36,910 nucleotides of DNA from Deltaproteobacteria bacterium. GTDB lineage: Bacteria; Desulfobacterota; Desulfobacteria; Desulfobacterales; JAFDCJ01. The notes below the pieces were generated by a model, which saw nothing but the letters and a program-made list of their open reading frames with translations, had not been told where the DNA came from and ran no database searches. This document shows, piece by piece, positions 16,418-24,541 of the stretch. A program made the translations under genes and the position numbers. Numbering within the stretch: the first letter of the stretch is position 1; every line of letters begins with the position of its first letter. The stretch covers positions 1 through 36,910 of the forward strand of contig JAFDCJ010000014.1 of NCBI GenBank assembly GCA_019312835.1. The letters run 5' to 3'.

Positions 16418-17178
16418 TGTTTTACCCTTTTATCCGGCCTGAAAAATTTGTATTCAGAATATTCTAATATTTCGATGAAAATCACGGCAAATACCATGAT
16501 TGAAAAGATAGCCGCATACATCTTGTCGTATTCAGCTATCGATTGGTTATAGGTAATCAAATCCCCGATGCCGGTGGGGGTGATCAGCAGTTCGGCCAGA
16601 ACCGCTCCGATAAATCCCATGGCGGCCCCCAGGCGGAGCCCGGCGTAGATAACCGGACTTGCAGAAGGCAGAATGATTTTCAGGATCACCTGGCGGCGGC
16701 TGCCGAGATAGGACTCGCCCATCTCGATCAGGGATTTTGGGGTGTGGCGGATAGCGTTGAAGGCATTCAAAACGATCACCGGCATCGCCATGATGCAGAC
16801 CGTCATAATTTTCGATGTCAGCCCGATGCCGTATGCAAAGGTCAGCAGCGGAATCAGGGCGGCCAGCGGAGCAGACTGCAAAACAATGAAAACCGGTGCG
16901 CCGAACCACTCGGCACCTTCATTGAGCCCCATGAAGATGCCGCAGCCCACCCCGAGGATCGATGAAATGATCAGCCCGATAAACAGGGGCTGGAAGGTGG
17001 CCGGGTAGACCTTGGCCATGGAGCCGTCTGCAAGCATGCCCCACAGGGCAGACATGGTCTGCAAAAACGTTGGAAATGCAGGGCTGATGGGAATGCGGCC
17101 GGCGTATTCCCAGGCACCGAACACGATGGCGACCGATATTATTCTTAACGTTAATGGATGTCTGAAAAAATCCCTCAT
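16414..17178 (-). CDS. ABC transporter permease, SsuC/TauC type
   Basis: A 254-residue inner-membrane protein with about six helices, of the same class as the permease at 14853. The EAA loop is at about 145-165 (EMGESYLGSRRQVILKIILP, then PVIYAGLRLG). It is the first membrane gene after the binding protein, and its stop overlaps the ATPase start. A strong hairpin lies between it and the binding-protein gene, which could lower its expression relative to that gene. No clear substrate determinant is visible. Confidence 0.88.
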   Translation of the reverse strand: MRDFFRHPLTLRIISVAIVFGAWEYAGRIPISPAFPTFLQTMSALWGMLADGSMAKVYPATFQPLFIGLIISSILGVGCGIFMGLNEGAEWFGAPVFIVLQSAPLAALIPLLTFAYGIGLTSKIMTVCIMAMPVIVLNAFNAIRHTPKSLIEMGESYLGSRRQVILKIILPSASPVIYAGLRLGAAMGFIGAVLAELLITPTGIGDLITYNQSIAEYDKMYAAIFSIMVFAVIFIEILEYSEYKFFRPDKRVKQ

Positions 17179-17285
17179 GGTGATCCTTATAATGGCAACA
17201 GCGCGAAAATTCCACGCCGCCTATTAAGATCTGACAAGATATTGTCTGGCGCAGCTGAAATAAATGCAGGGTATGCAAAACCACC

Positions 17286-17316
17286 GGTTGCCCCGGACAG
17301 CATGTCCGGGGCGACC
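17286..17316 (-). other. strong intercistronic hairpin after binding-protein gene
   Basis: GCCCCGGACA (17290-17299) and TGTCCGGGGC (17303-17312) pair perfectly over a three-base loop, with flanking pairs extending the stem to about 14. It begins 18 bases after the stop of the binding-protein gene. No long T tract follows on the minus strand. It fits an mRNA-stabilising or partial-termination element that keeps binding protein more abundant than permease. Confidence 0.7.
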
Positions 17317-17333
17317 GAACGGCTGTTTAAGAA

Positions 17334-18320
17334 TTAGTTACCCAGGTCCGCTTTGGCTTGGGCCAGCGGAGCCAGATACCAGTAATCTTCGACCTTGAGG
17401 CTGGAGGCCGGACCTTGCATTTGGCCGGCAGCCACATAGAATTCAAAGTCGGCTTTAGCGGCCTCCACCCCCCCGCCGTTGGGATCGTAAAGCCCGCCTT
17501 CCACGGCCTCTTTGTAAAAGGCATCCACTTCAGCCAGCAGCTCCTTGGGAAGGTCGGACAGCAGGTTGCGTTTCTTGCGCTCACGGTCAATTATGCTGGG
17601 ATCCTTGGTCATGTCCCGCCAGGTGCGCAGAAGCTCCTCGACCAGAATCGACACACTCTGTTTGTTCTTTTTCATCCAGTTAATCTCGCCGAACACGACC
17701 TCGTCGCTGGCTGGATCATCGACGCCCGGCAGCACGTGGAACCGGTCACCTGCCTTGGCCATCAGGATGTTTTTGTTGGACAGGTCGACAATCGTCGCAT
17801 TAATCTGGCCCTTCATCATGGCCACAATCCGGTTCTCCGAGCCCGGCACATAGCTGCGCTGACCAAAGGTAATGCCCTCGCGCTTGGCGATGATATCACC
17901 GATGGCTTCGGTGCCGGTACCGCGGGCATGGAAGGTAAATGGTTCCCCGTCCAGATCTTTCCAGGTTTGGTACTTGTTGGATGCCACCGGAAAGAAGACC
18001 AGCTTGCTCAGCTGGAAGATATTGCGCAGCGGCACCTTGGTCTTCTGAATGACCGAATAGGGGGTACCGACGGCAAGGTCCACCTGACCGTTGATAACGG
18101 CTTGAATGGCGAGCTGTTCTTTGGCAAAGGCCGTCATTTCATAGTCCAGTCCCCGATCCTTGGCGCGATCGAGGGCGACGATGAAGCAAAGGGTTTCAAC
18201 CGATGCCACATCGCCTAAGGCAATCCGGACTTTGTCGGCGGCCTGAGCGTTCAGACCGATACTGAGGACCATGGTGATGACGATGAAAAAAACGGATAAT
18301 TTTTGGGGTAACCTTTTCAT
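17334..18320 (-). CDS. ABC transporter periplasmic substrate-binding protein, TauA/NMT1-like
   Basis: A 328-residue exported binding protein of the TauA/SsuA/NMT1 family. Residues 1-27 are a signal peptide (basic start, hydrophobic core, cleavage after AQA). The mature part starts with KVRIALGDVASVETLCFIVALDRAKDRGLDYEM, the strand-helix pattern of this fold. A segment near 90 (LAVGTPYSVIQKTK) occupies the usual ligand-hinge position. It starts at ATG 18320 with AAAAGGAG upstream. The family carries sulfonates, nitrate, pyrimidine precursors and aromatic acids; the ligand here is unknown. Its neighbours, homoserine dehydrogenase and an aminotransferase, suggest an amino-acid-like compound, which is inference only. 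It precedes the importer membrane genes. Confidence 0.85.
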   Translation of the reverse strand: MKRLPQKLSVFFIVITMVLSIGLNAQAADKVRIALGDVASVETLCFIVALDRAKDRGLDYEMTAFAKEQLAIQAVINGQVDLAVGTPYSVIQKTKVPLRNIFQLSKLVFFPVASNKYQTWKDLDGEPFTFHARGTGTEAIGDIIAKREGITFGQRSYVPGSENRIVAMMKGQINATIVDLSNKNILMAKAGDRFHVLPGVDDPASDEVVFGEINWMKKNKQSVSILVEELLRTWRDMTKDPSIIDRERKKRNLLSDLPKELLAEVDAFYKEAVEGGLYDPNGGGVEAAKADFEFYVAAGQMQGPASSLKVEDYWYLAPLAQAKADLGN

Positions 18321-18416
18321 TTTTTTTCTCCTTTTGGTTGGGGTTGTTGGATTAGCGATCCCATCGCATGGATCACGGGTTGATTGAGCCTGCTTAAATC
18401 ATCGATCTTATGCCGG

Positions 18417-19583
18417 TTAGAGCTTTTGTAAGGCCTTGTGCATGCTGGCCATGGCCTTTTCCAGGTTTTCATAGGAATTGGCGTATGACAAGCGGATGAA
18501 GCCCTCGCCATAATCACCGAATACATGGCCCGGAACCACGGCAATTTTAGCTTCATCCAGCAAATACTCCGCCATTTCCTGGGAAGATTTTCCCGTTTCT
18601 GTGATGCTGGGAAAAATATAAAAGGTGCCGGCCGGTTTGGCTACCTGAATACCGGGCATCTCCTGCAAGGCGCTGCTGACCAGCGCACCTCTGCGGCCGA
18701 ATTCGGCAATCATATGCGCCACGTCATCCTGGGGGCCGTTAAGGGCCGCGACCGCGCCCCATTGGGCAAAGGAGGTCGCACAGATGGTGACATACTGATG
18801 AATGCGGACCATCGCCGAGATAGCCACCGGGCTGGCGGCGACAAATCCGAGGCGCCAACCGGTCATGGAGTAATTTTTGGCAAACCCGCTGACGGTAACC
18901 GTCCGGTCTTTCATCCCGGGAAGCGATCCAAAGCTGACGTGGCGATGGCCGTCAAAGACCATTTTTTCATAGATTTCATCGGAGAGAACATACAGATCCT
19001 TTTCCTCGGCCAGCTGCGCCAGCGCTTGAAGGGATTCAGTGCTGTAGACGGCGCCGGTGGGATTGTTGGGCGTGTTGATCACGATCATTTTGGTTTTGTC
19101 CGTGACACGGGACCGGAAATCATCGATGGAGGGCGTGAATTGATGTTCTTGCCTGGCCGGGACCGAAACCGGTACGCCGCCTGCCATCTGAACACAGTAA
19201 AAATAATTGAGCCAGCACGGATCCGGTATCAGAACTTCGTCACCGGCATCCAGCAGGCCCATCATCGCTATGAAAACCGCTTCATTGCCGCCCACCGTCA
19301 CGATGATTTCACCAGGATCGTAGGACATCTGATTTTCCCGCTGCAGTTTATCGGCCAGCGCTTCCCGTAATTGCGGAATGCCATAATTGGATGAGTAGTG
19401 AACCTTACCCTCATCAAGGGCCTTTTTGGCGGCCTCCTTGATATGGGCGGGGGTGTCAAAATCGGGTCTTCCGATGTTTAGGTGAATAATTTCCTCGCCG
19501 GCCTTCTCACGACGCATCACCTCCTCAAATATTTTGCGAATACCCGAAAACGGTATCGATTCCATCCGATCAGCAACCTTCAT
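18417..19583 (-). CDS. class I/II pyridoxal-phosphate aminotransferase, aspartate-aminotransferase-like
   Basis: A 388-residue PLP enzyme of fold type I. Landmarks are NIGRPDFDTP (36-45), Asn174 in TPNNPTGAVY, Asp202 and Tyr205 in SDEIYEKM, the PLP lysine Lys236 (SGFAKNYSMTGWRLG) and Arg244. An arginine near the C-terminus (FIRLSYANS) would bind the substrate carboxylate. The sequence fits the Asp/Tyr/aromatic aminotransferase group with broad specificity. It lies in the operon between homoserine dehydrogenase and the ABC importer, so transamination of aspartate, or of a compound delivered by the importer, is plausible. A ribosome site (GGGAGAAAC) precedes ATG 19583. Confidence 0.92.
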   Translation of the reverse strand: MKVADRMESIPFSGIRKIFEEVMRREKAGEEIIHLNIGRPDFDTPAHIKEAAKKALDEGKVHYSSNYGIPQLREALADKLQRENQMSYDPGEIIVTVGGNEAVFIAMMGLLDAGDEVLIPDPCWLNYFYCVQMAGGVPVSVPARQEHQFTPSIDDFRSRVTDKTKMIVINTPNNPTGAVYSTESLQALAQLAEEKDLYVLSDEIYEKMVFDGHRHVSFGSLPGMKDRTVTVSGFAKNYSMTGWRLGFVAASPVAISAMVRIHQYVTICATSFAQWGAVAALNGPQDDVAHMIAEFGRRGALVSSALQEMPGIQVAKPAGTFYIFPSITETGKSSQEMAEYLLDEAKIAVVPGHVFGDYGEGFIRLSYANSYENLEKAMASMHKALQKL

Positions 19584-19630
19584 TGATTGTTTCTCCCTTT
19601 TTTCAATGTCCGTGTTTTTTTAATGCCTGA

Positions 19631-20677
19631 TTAATCCGCAAGTATGACCGTATGGATCAGGTCTTTTAGCAAAGCGGCCGCTGCCCCCGTTGGTGAACTC
19701 TTGCCACCGGTTACGGTGACCCTGCCCATGGTATCCGTCAGATAGCTGATGCCTTTTTCGGCATAATTGATGGACGCCAGGGGATGATCCTTGTCCAATG
19801 CTTTGGGGCCCACTGAAATCTTCAGACCGCTGTCGCTGCGCTCGGCAGTTCCCACCAGCTTGATCACCTTGCCCGATTTAACGGCTTTTTCTATGTCGGT
19901 TAACCCGATGCGGGTAATGCCCTCTAGCGGCACGTCGTCAGGGCCCAGTTGCTCACCGAAAATGCGATTGGCGATGACGATCAGCTTGTTCCTGGTATCA
20001 AACCCTTCGACATCCAACGTCGGATCGGTTTCAGCGATTCCCATTTCCTGGGCCGATTTTAAAGCCGTTTCATAAGCGCATTTTTCAACCTGCATGCGGG
20101 TCAGGATATAGTTGGTGGTGCCGTTTAAGATGCCTTCAACGGCCAGCACGTTGGCGCCTGCCAGACAAATCAGACCCACATCCAGGGTCGGCAGTGCTGC
20201 TGCCGTGGCCGCACTCATGAAAATTCTGCTGCCGTTGTCCCGGGCCAATTTCAAAATTTCCCTGTAAAATAAAACCAGGGGCCCCTTGTTGGCGGACACA
20301 ACGTCCAAACCGCTTTGTAGCGCTGCGGAAATGTGCCCGCGGGCCGGCTCACCGTCCACCAGGTTGGTGGGGGTTGCTTCCACCAGTATATCGGCTGGAA
20401 TACGCGACACGGCTTCAACACCCGTTAGGCCGGGTCGCGCGTGCGGCGCAAAGGTCTCCACCGCGCCGCCGGCGTCCAGATGCACCAGCAAATCATCGAC
20501 GGACAGGGTACCTTGATCCGCCACCGCCGCTCCGCCGATATCAACCGCTGCCACGACTTCGATATCAAGTCCGTACTTTTTGGCAATCTGTCCGCGGCGC
20601 TCCGCCAGTAGACGGACAAAAGCCTTGCCGACCGTACCCAGTCCGCATAAAATAATGCGCTTGGTTACTGTACTCAT
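19631..20677 (-). CDS. hom: homoserine dehydrogenase
   Basis: A 348-residue NAD(P)-dependent enzyme that interconverts aspartate 4-semialdehyde and homoserine. The Rossmann motif is GLGTVG (12-17). The nucleotide/active-site lysine lies in SANKGPLV (Lys131), the substrate motif is GILNGTTNYIL (182-192), and the catalytic segment DPTLDVEGFDTRNK (218-231) has Asp222 and Lys230. The length fits the short form without the C-terminal ACT domain that gives threonine feedback inhibition in biosynthetic enzymes. That, and its position after a GntR regulator and before transport genes, makes a catabolic or salvage role possible. The GntR gene ends 54 bases upstream. Confidence 0.9.
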   Translation of the reverse strand: MSTVTKRIILCGLGTVGKAFVRLLAERRGQIAKKYGLDIEVVAAVDIGGAAVADQGTLSVDDLLVHLDAGGAVETFAPHARPGLTGVEAVSRIPADILVEATPTNLVDGEPARGHISAALQSGLDVVSANKGPLVLFYREILKLARDNGSRIFMSAATAAALPTLDVGLICLAGANVLAVEGILNGTTNYILTRMQVEKCAYETALKSAQEMGIAETDPTLDVEGFDTRNKLIVIANRIFGEQLGPDDVPLEGITRIGLTDIEKAVKSGKVIKLVGTAERSDSGLKISVGPKALDKDHPLASINYAEKGISYLTDTMGRVTVTGGKSSPTGAAAALLKDLIHTVILAD

Positions 20678-20731
20678 AATCTTTCCGACACCATATCCCT
20701 CATGCCGCCAGGGCCCACCAAACCGTCCGGT

Positions 20732-21412
20732 TTACCCTTGGCCTTCGGCGGCATAATCCGCATAGGACTCCTTGATAAATCTTTCCAGAGCTTCCATCGT
20801 GAAGCTTTTTTGATTCTTGACCAGGCTTTCCGCCAGGACCGTATCCTTGGCCTCCAAGGCCTCTATGATTTTTTTGTGCTCCTCCACGGATGCAACGGCT
20901 CTCTCGGGTACGAATGAGAACACGCATTGGGTGCGCTCCATCTTTTCCCACAAATCTTCGATGAGTTGCGTCAACGTAGGGTAGGGCGCGGCCCGATAGA
21001 TTCTGAGATGAAAATCTTTATTCAAGGCGCCTAATTTCTCAAGTTTCTCCGACTGGATGGCCAATTCCATTTCACGATTCTTCTTGACGAGAAAATCGAT
21101 ATCTTTGGAGGTGACATGGGGAACCGCCAGGCGGGTCGCCAGAGATTCGAGCTCGGTTCGAATTAAATACAGCTCGATGATTTTACCTCCGTCGAGTTCA
21201 GTCACGATGGCGCCGACGTGGGGCGTAAAATGGACGTAACCCTCGCTCTCAAGCCTACGGATGGCCTCGCGAACCGGTATATCACTCAAACCGAACGCCT
21301 TGGCCACCTCACTCATGATGATCTTCTGCCCCGGCTTTAGCCGCCCCTCGATGATGTCTTTGCGAAGAGCTTCATAGACCGCCACATTTTTGGTGATGAA
21401 TTTTAGCGACAT
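20732..21412 (-). CDS. GntR family transcriptional regulator, FadR/FCD subfamily
   Basis: A 226-residue repressor or activator. The N-terminal winged helix covers about residues 8-70, with the recognition helix in SEVAKAFGLSDIPVREAIRRL and a wing ending FTPHVGAIV. The C-terminal FCD domain (about 80-215) is all-helical and usually binds a carboxylate ligand through a metal; candidate histidines are in KDFHLRIYRAA and VEEHKKIIEA. It is the first gene of the minus-strand operon running through hom, the aminotransferase and the ABC importer, so it most likely controls that operon in response to a substrate or intermediate. A palindrome overlapping its promoter fits autoregulation. Confidence 0.92.
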   Translation of the reverse strand: MSLKFITKNVAVYEALRKDIIEGRLKPGQKIIMSEVAKAFGLSDIPVREAIRRLESEGYVHFTPHVGAIVTELDGGKIIELYLIRTELESLATRLAVPHVTSKDIDFLVKKNREMELAIQSEKLEKLGALNKDFHLRIYRAAPYPTLTQLIEDLWEKMERTQCVFSFVPERAVASVEEHKKIIEALEAKDTVLAESLVKNQKSFTMEALERFIKESYADYAAEGQG

Positions 21413-21512
21413 GATTTGCCTCGTAATAAATTGTGATCAGGAAAATAACATCGAAGGAGCAACAAATTTATCTATAAAAAAATAAGTAAGTTATACTATA
21501 TTTGATCGCGTA

Positions 21513-21549
21513 GGCTATATTCTATAGAATGTATTTTATAGCCTGTCAA
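21513..21549 (-). promoter_or_regulatory. promoter with overlapping operator-like palindromes upstream of GntR gene
   Basis: On the minus strand TTGACA (21549-21544), a 17-base spacer and TATAGA (21526-21521) make a good sigma-70 promoter. An inverted repeat GGCTATA/TATAGCC (21513-21519 and 21537-21543) spans spacer and -10 and encloses a perfect 12-base palindrome, ATTCTATAGAAT (21519-21530). A protein bound here would block RNA polymerase. The leader to the GntR start is about 100 bases. Confidence 0.65.
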
Positions 21550-21691
21550 CCTTTTTTTCTGCTTGGGAAACCACCCTGTCCGGGCAAAAAGCCAAGCACA
21601 AATCAAAGAATCCGGAAATCAGAAAAGGATATGGTCGGGTGACCCTATCTTTTTTTTACAGATGACGTTGCGGCAGGAATAAAGGAACGGA

Positions 21692-22210
21692 TTAGGGCAG
21701 CCTGACAACCAGTACCGGGATCGGAGAGTTCTTGATAACCCATTTGGCGGTGCTGCCGACCAGGACATCGGTGAGGGTGCCGTGGCCGTATGTGCCCATT
21801 ACGATCAGATCACAGTTGTGTTCCTGGGCCGTATCAACGATAACCTCGGCGGGTGTGCCATTTTTGATCAGGATTTCATCGGTCCCGAAGGTTTGCGCCT
21901 GGGCATCGTCCTGGGCCTTTTCGGAAAAAGCCTCAAGAACCTCCTTGATAGCCGCCTGATCCCTTCTTTTGCCGATTAATTGATTCCGGGCTTCGGAATA
22001 ATGCCGGTTTTTGATCTCTTCCCAGGTGTCCTTACTGATCATGTTGGTGATAAATTCTTCACCGGGGAATTCAGCCAACACATGCAAAATCGTAATACCG
22101 GCTGAATACATATTGGCCAGGCTGACTGCATAGGCAAAGGCATGAGCCGCATTTTCCGACAGATCGGTGGCATACAGGATTTTTTTGATTTGGATGTTTG
22201 GTATATTCAT
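21692..22210 (-). CDS. universal stress protein (UspA family), probable TRAP-associated
   Basis: A 172-residue Usp domain protein. I start at ATG 22210 (MNIPNIQIKKILYATDL), which begins the usual first strand; the longer frame adds eleven unrelated residues. The nucleotide-binding motif G-x2-G-x9-G-[ST] is intact (GTYGHGTLTDVLVGST), so it should bind ATP. It is the last gene after a TRAP transporter operon on the same strand, 206 bases after dctM. In Halomonas elongata a Usp protein (TeaD) encoded with the TRAP transporter TeaABC binds ATP and lowers its activity. By analogy this protein may regulate the transporter next to it. That link is inference from order. Confidence 0.88.
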   Translation of the reverse strand: MNIPNIQIKKILYATDLSENAAHAFAYAVSLANMYSAGITILHVLAEFPGEEFITNMISKDTWEEIKNRHYSEARNQLIGKRRDQAAIKEVLEAFSEKAQDDAQAQTFGTDEILIKNGTPAEVIVDTAQEHNCDLIVMGTYGHGTLTDVLVGSTAKWVIKNSPIPVLVVRLP

Positions 22211-22416
22211 TTTCGTATCCCAACATGCGTAATTCGGAACCAAGGAAACCTCTCGCCAGGACGCAAAGACACCAGGGCTAACTTGATGAAATCCCTTTGC
22301 GGGCGATGCGCCCTTGCGCGGAAAAATTTAACCATAAAATGTGAAAAAGTAACAATTATCACAATTGCAAATAAAACACCGATGGTTCGGCAGGCACCAG
22401 CGCCGTTACCGATTCT

Positions 22417-23742
22417 TTATCTCCCGAAGTACAAGTCGGGCAGCCACAGGGCAATACCCGGCAAAAACATGACAATGGCCAAACCCACCATCATCACCAG
22501 TACGAAGGGTATGATCGAACGGTAGATATCCGCCAGGGTGACCTCCTTGGGGGCCATGGCCTTCATTAAAAACAGGTTGTAGCCGAAGGGCGGCGTCATG
22601 TAAGCAATCTGGCAGGTGATGGTGTAGAGAACGCCGTACCAGATCGGGTTATAGCCCAGATCGATGACCAGGGGGACATAAAGGGGGGCCACGATGATGA
22701 GCATAGCCGTGTCGTCCAGGAACATACCCATCAGAATGTAGGACAGCTGCATCATCACCAGGACGCCGAAGGGACTGAGACCCCACCTTTCGATAAATAA
22801 GGACTTGATGGCATGCACCGCGCCCAAACCGTCAAAAACGGCGCCAAAGCAAAGGGCTGCCAGAATCACCCACATGAACATGCAGCTGACGCTCAGGGTG
22901 TTTTTTAAGGTTTCATCCAGTACGCGGTAATTCAAGCGCCCTTTGACGAGAGCGGCGATGGTGGTTGCCGTGGCACCGGCGGCCGAACACTGCACCAGGC
23001 TTGTGATGCCCAACAGAAAAAGGCCCGTCATCGAAAAAATGATGACCAGGGGAACGATTCCGGCCCTGAGCAATCGTATCTTCTCAGCCCAGGTGATGGT
23101 TTCCAGTTCTTCCTTTGACAGGGTGGGGCCCAGATGGGGCTGAAGTCGGCATCTGAGATAGATGTAGGCCATAAAAAGCCCCGCCAGAAGGAAGCCGGGG
23201 AAAACACCGGCAAGCCAGAGCTGGCCGACGGGTTGTCTGGCGATCATGCCGTAGAGGACCAGGACCACACTGGGGGGGACCATAATCCCCAGAGAACTGC
23301 CGGCCTGGATGACACCGGTAACCATCACCTTGTCATAATTGCGTTTGAGCATCTCCGGCAACGCCAGGCTGGCGCCAATGGCCATCCCGGCCACGCTCAG
23401 GCCGTTCATGGCGGATACAGCCACCATTAATCCCATGGTTCCGATGGCCAGTCCGCCGCTGACCGATCCCATCCACACATGGAACATGCGGTACAGGTCG
23501 CTGGCGATACCGGATTCGGAAAACATATAACCCATATATATAAATAGCGGCAGGGTGAGGAGCGGGTACCAGTTCAGCAACGCAAAAGCGGCGTTAAAGG
23601 GCATTTCGGCAGCACCTTCGCCCCAGAGCAATAACGCGAAAAGGGTGGCAACCCCGCCAATGGCCCCAAAGACCCGTTGCCCGGTCAGCAGCATGAGCAT
23701 CATCGAGGTAAAAATCAGGATCGCGATCAGTTCATAACTCAT
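22417..23742 (-). CDS. dctM: TRAP transporter large membrane subunit DctM
   Basis: A 441-residue inner-membrane protein with about twelve hydrophobic segments. It is the catalytic permease of a sodium- or proton-driven TRAP importer. Family features include an N-terminal helix pair, the GSVSGGLAIGTMGLMVAVSAMNG region, and QAGSSLGIMVPPSVVLVLYG (about 147-166), which matches the conserved G-x-x-I-P-P-S ion-binding motif. The second half repeats the pattern (LDDTAMLIIVAPLYVPLV). Its ATG lies one base after the dctQ stop, so the two are likely translationally coupled. Confidence 0.93.
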   Translation of the reverse strand: MSYELIAILIFTSMMLMLLTGQRVFGAIGGVATLFALLLWGEGAAEMPFNAAFALLNWYPLLTLPLFIYMGYMFSESGIASDLYRMFHVWMGSVSGGLAIGTMGLMVAVSAMNGLSVAGMAIGASLALPEMLKRNYDKVMVTGVIQAGSSLGIMVPPSVVLVLYGMIARQPVGQLWLAGVFPGFLLAGLFMAYIYLRCRLQPHLGPTLSKEELETITWAEKIRLLRAGIVPLVIIFSMTGLFLLGITSLVQCSAAGATATTIAALVKGRLNYRVLDETLKNTLSVSCMFMWVILAALCFGAVFDGLGAVHAIKSLFIERWGLSPFGVLVMMQLSYILMGMFLDDTAMLIIVAPLYVPLVIDLGYNPIWYGVLYTITCQIAYMTPPFGYNLFLMKAMAPKEVTLADIYRSIIPFVLVMMVGLAIVMFLPGIALWLPDLYFGR

Positions 23743-23743
23743 T

Positions 23744-24253
23744 TTATAGTTTCTCCCCCCTCGCCTTGGCGATGTCCTTGAAAAAGGTGGCGATCGATTG
23801 CAACAGCATCAGCAGAACGCCGGTTCCCATGATAATTTTGATGGGAGCCATGTACGGGGCCCAGGCGGATCGATTTTTCTGCCCGTACATGACCGCGTAT
23901 TCGATGCTGGAATAGGCGCCGATGAGAAGAAACACGAGGTAGAAGATCAGAAACATGCTGGTAATGGCATCCACCTTGGCCTTTTTCTTTTCCGACCATC
24001 GGCCGTAAAGCAAGTCCATTCGAACGTGGCCTTTTAAGATCATGGAGAAACCGCCCCCGAGCAGGTAGTAGGCGGCCATGGTAAACTGCGCCATTTCAAC
24101 CGCCCATATGCTGGAAATTCCGAAGAGGTTTCTGGCAATCGGCTCGTAGAGCAAGATCGCGATCATCATGAATACCAAATACATGGAAAATATTCCGACA
24201 ACCGTGTTGAGTTTATCAACTGACCGTACGAAGGTTACGACTGCTTTAGGCAT
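23744..24253 (-). CDS. dctQ: TRAP transporter small membrane subunit DctQ
   Basis: A 169-residue protein with four hydrophobic helices (about 15-35, 52-72, 88-110 and 132-152). It has the DctQ pattern: a conserved R-N-x-F segment (ARNLFGISSIWAVEMAQF) and G-x-V-x-M-D (GHVRMDLLYGRW). It partners DctM, stabilising the transporter and helping dock the binding protein. ATG 24253 follows AAAGG. A 288-base gap with a strong hairpin separates it from dctP. Confidence 0.92.
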   Translation of the reverse strand: MPKAVVTFVRSVDKLNTVVGIFSMYLVFMMIAILLYEPIARNLFGISSIWAVEMAQFTMAAYYLLGGGFSMILKGHVRMDLLYGRWSEKKKAKVDAITSMFLIFYLVFLLIGAYSSIEYAVMYGQKNRSAWAPYMAPIKIIMGTGVLLMLLQSIATFFKDIAKARGEKL

Positions 24254-24464
24254 TTTTGCCCCTTTCCTTTGGTCCCTTTGCCCATAATTGACTTGAGCGA
24301 TATATTATCCGATCCGCGCCGATCATTTATGCTGAAGCGATTCGCGAAAAACTATGATCCACCGCCGGCGGACCTTGGCTTATCGTGTTTCCTAGGCATC
24401 AAAATTCCGGCACAGCTCTTGATAAAAAATCGCTCAATGAAAGCTTATCTCAGTTATAGTAGGC

Positions 24465-24507
24465 CGGCCTTCCCCGGGTTTTGCTGCTTTCGGGCCAGGG
24501 AAGGCCG
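24465..24507 (-). other. strong intercistronic hairpin after dctP
   Basis: CGGCCTTCCC (24465-24474) and GGGAAGGCCG (24498-24507) pair over ten bases with a 23-base loop. It lies 34 bases after the dctP stop and is not followed by a T run on the minus strand. As with the hairpin at 17286-17316, it may protect the binding-protein message or reduce read-through into dctQM. Confidence 0.65.
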
Positions 24508-24541
24508 CAGTTATTTCGAAGGCATCTCGGATGCCCAGTTA

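Noticed and set aside
17358-18218. 286-residue frame on the plus strand opposite the binding-protein gene
   Set aside because: The minus-strand gene has a signal peptide, family fold and ribosome site; the opposite frame has low-complexity His/Gly-rich sequence and no domain.
18525-19370. 281-residue frame on the plus strand opposite the aminotransferase
   Set aside because: It mirrors a gene with a full PLP signature and has no recognisable protein features or ribosome site.
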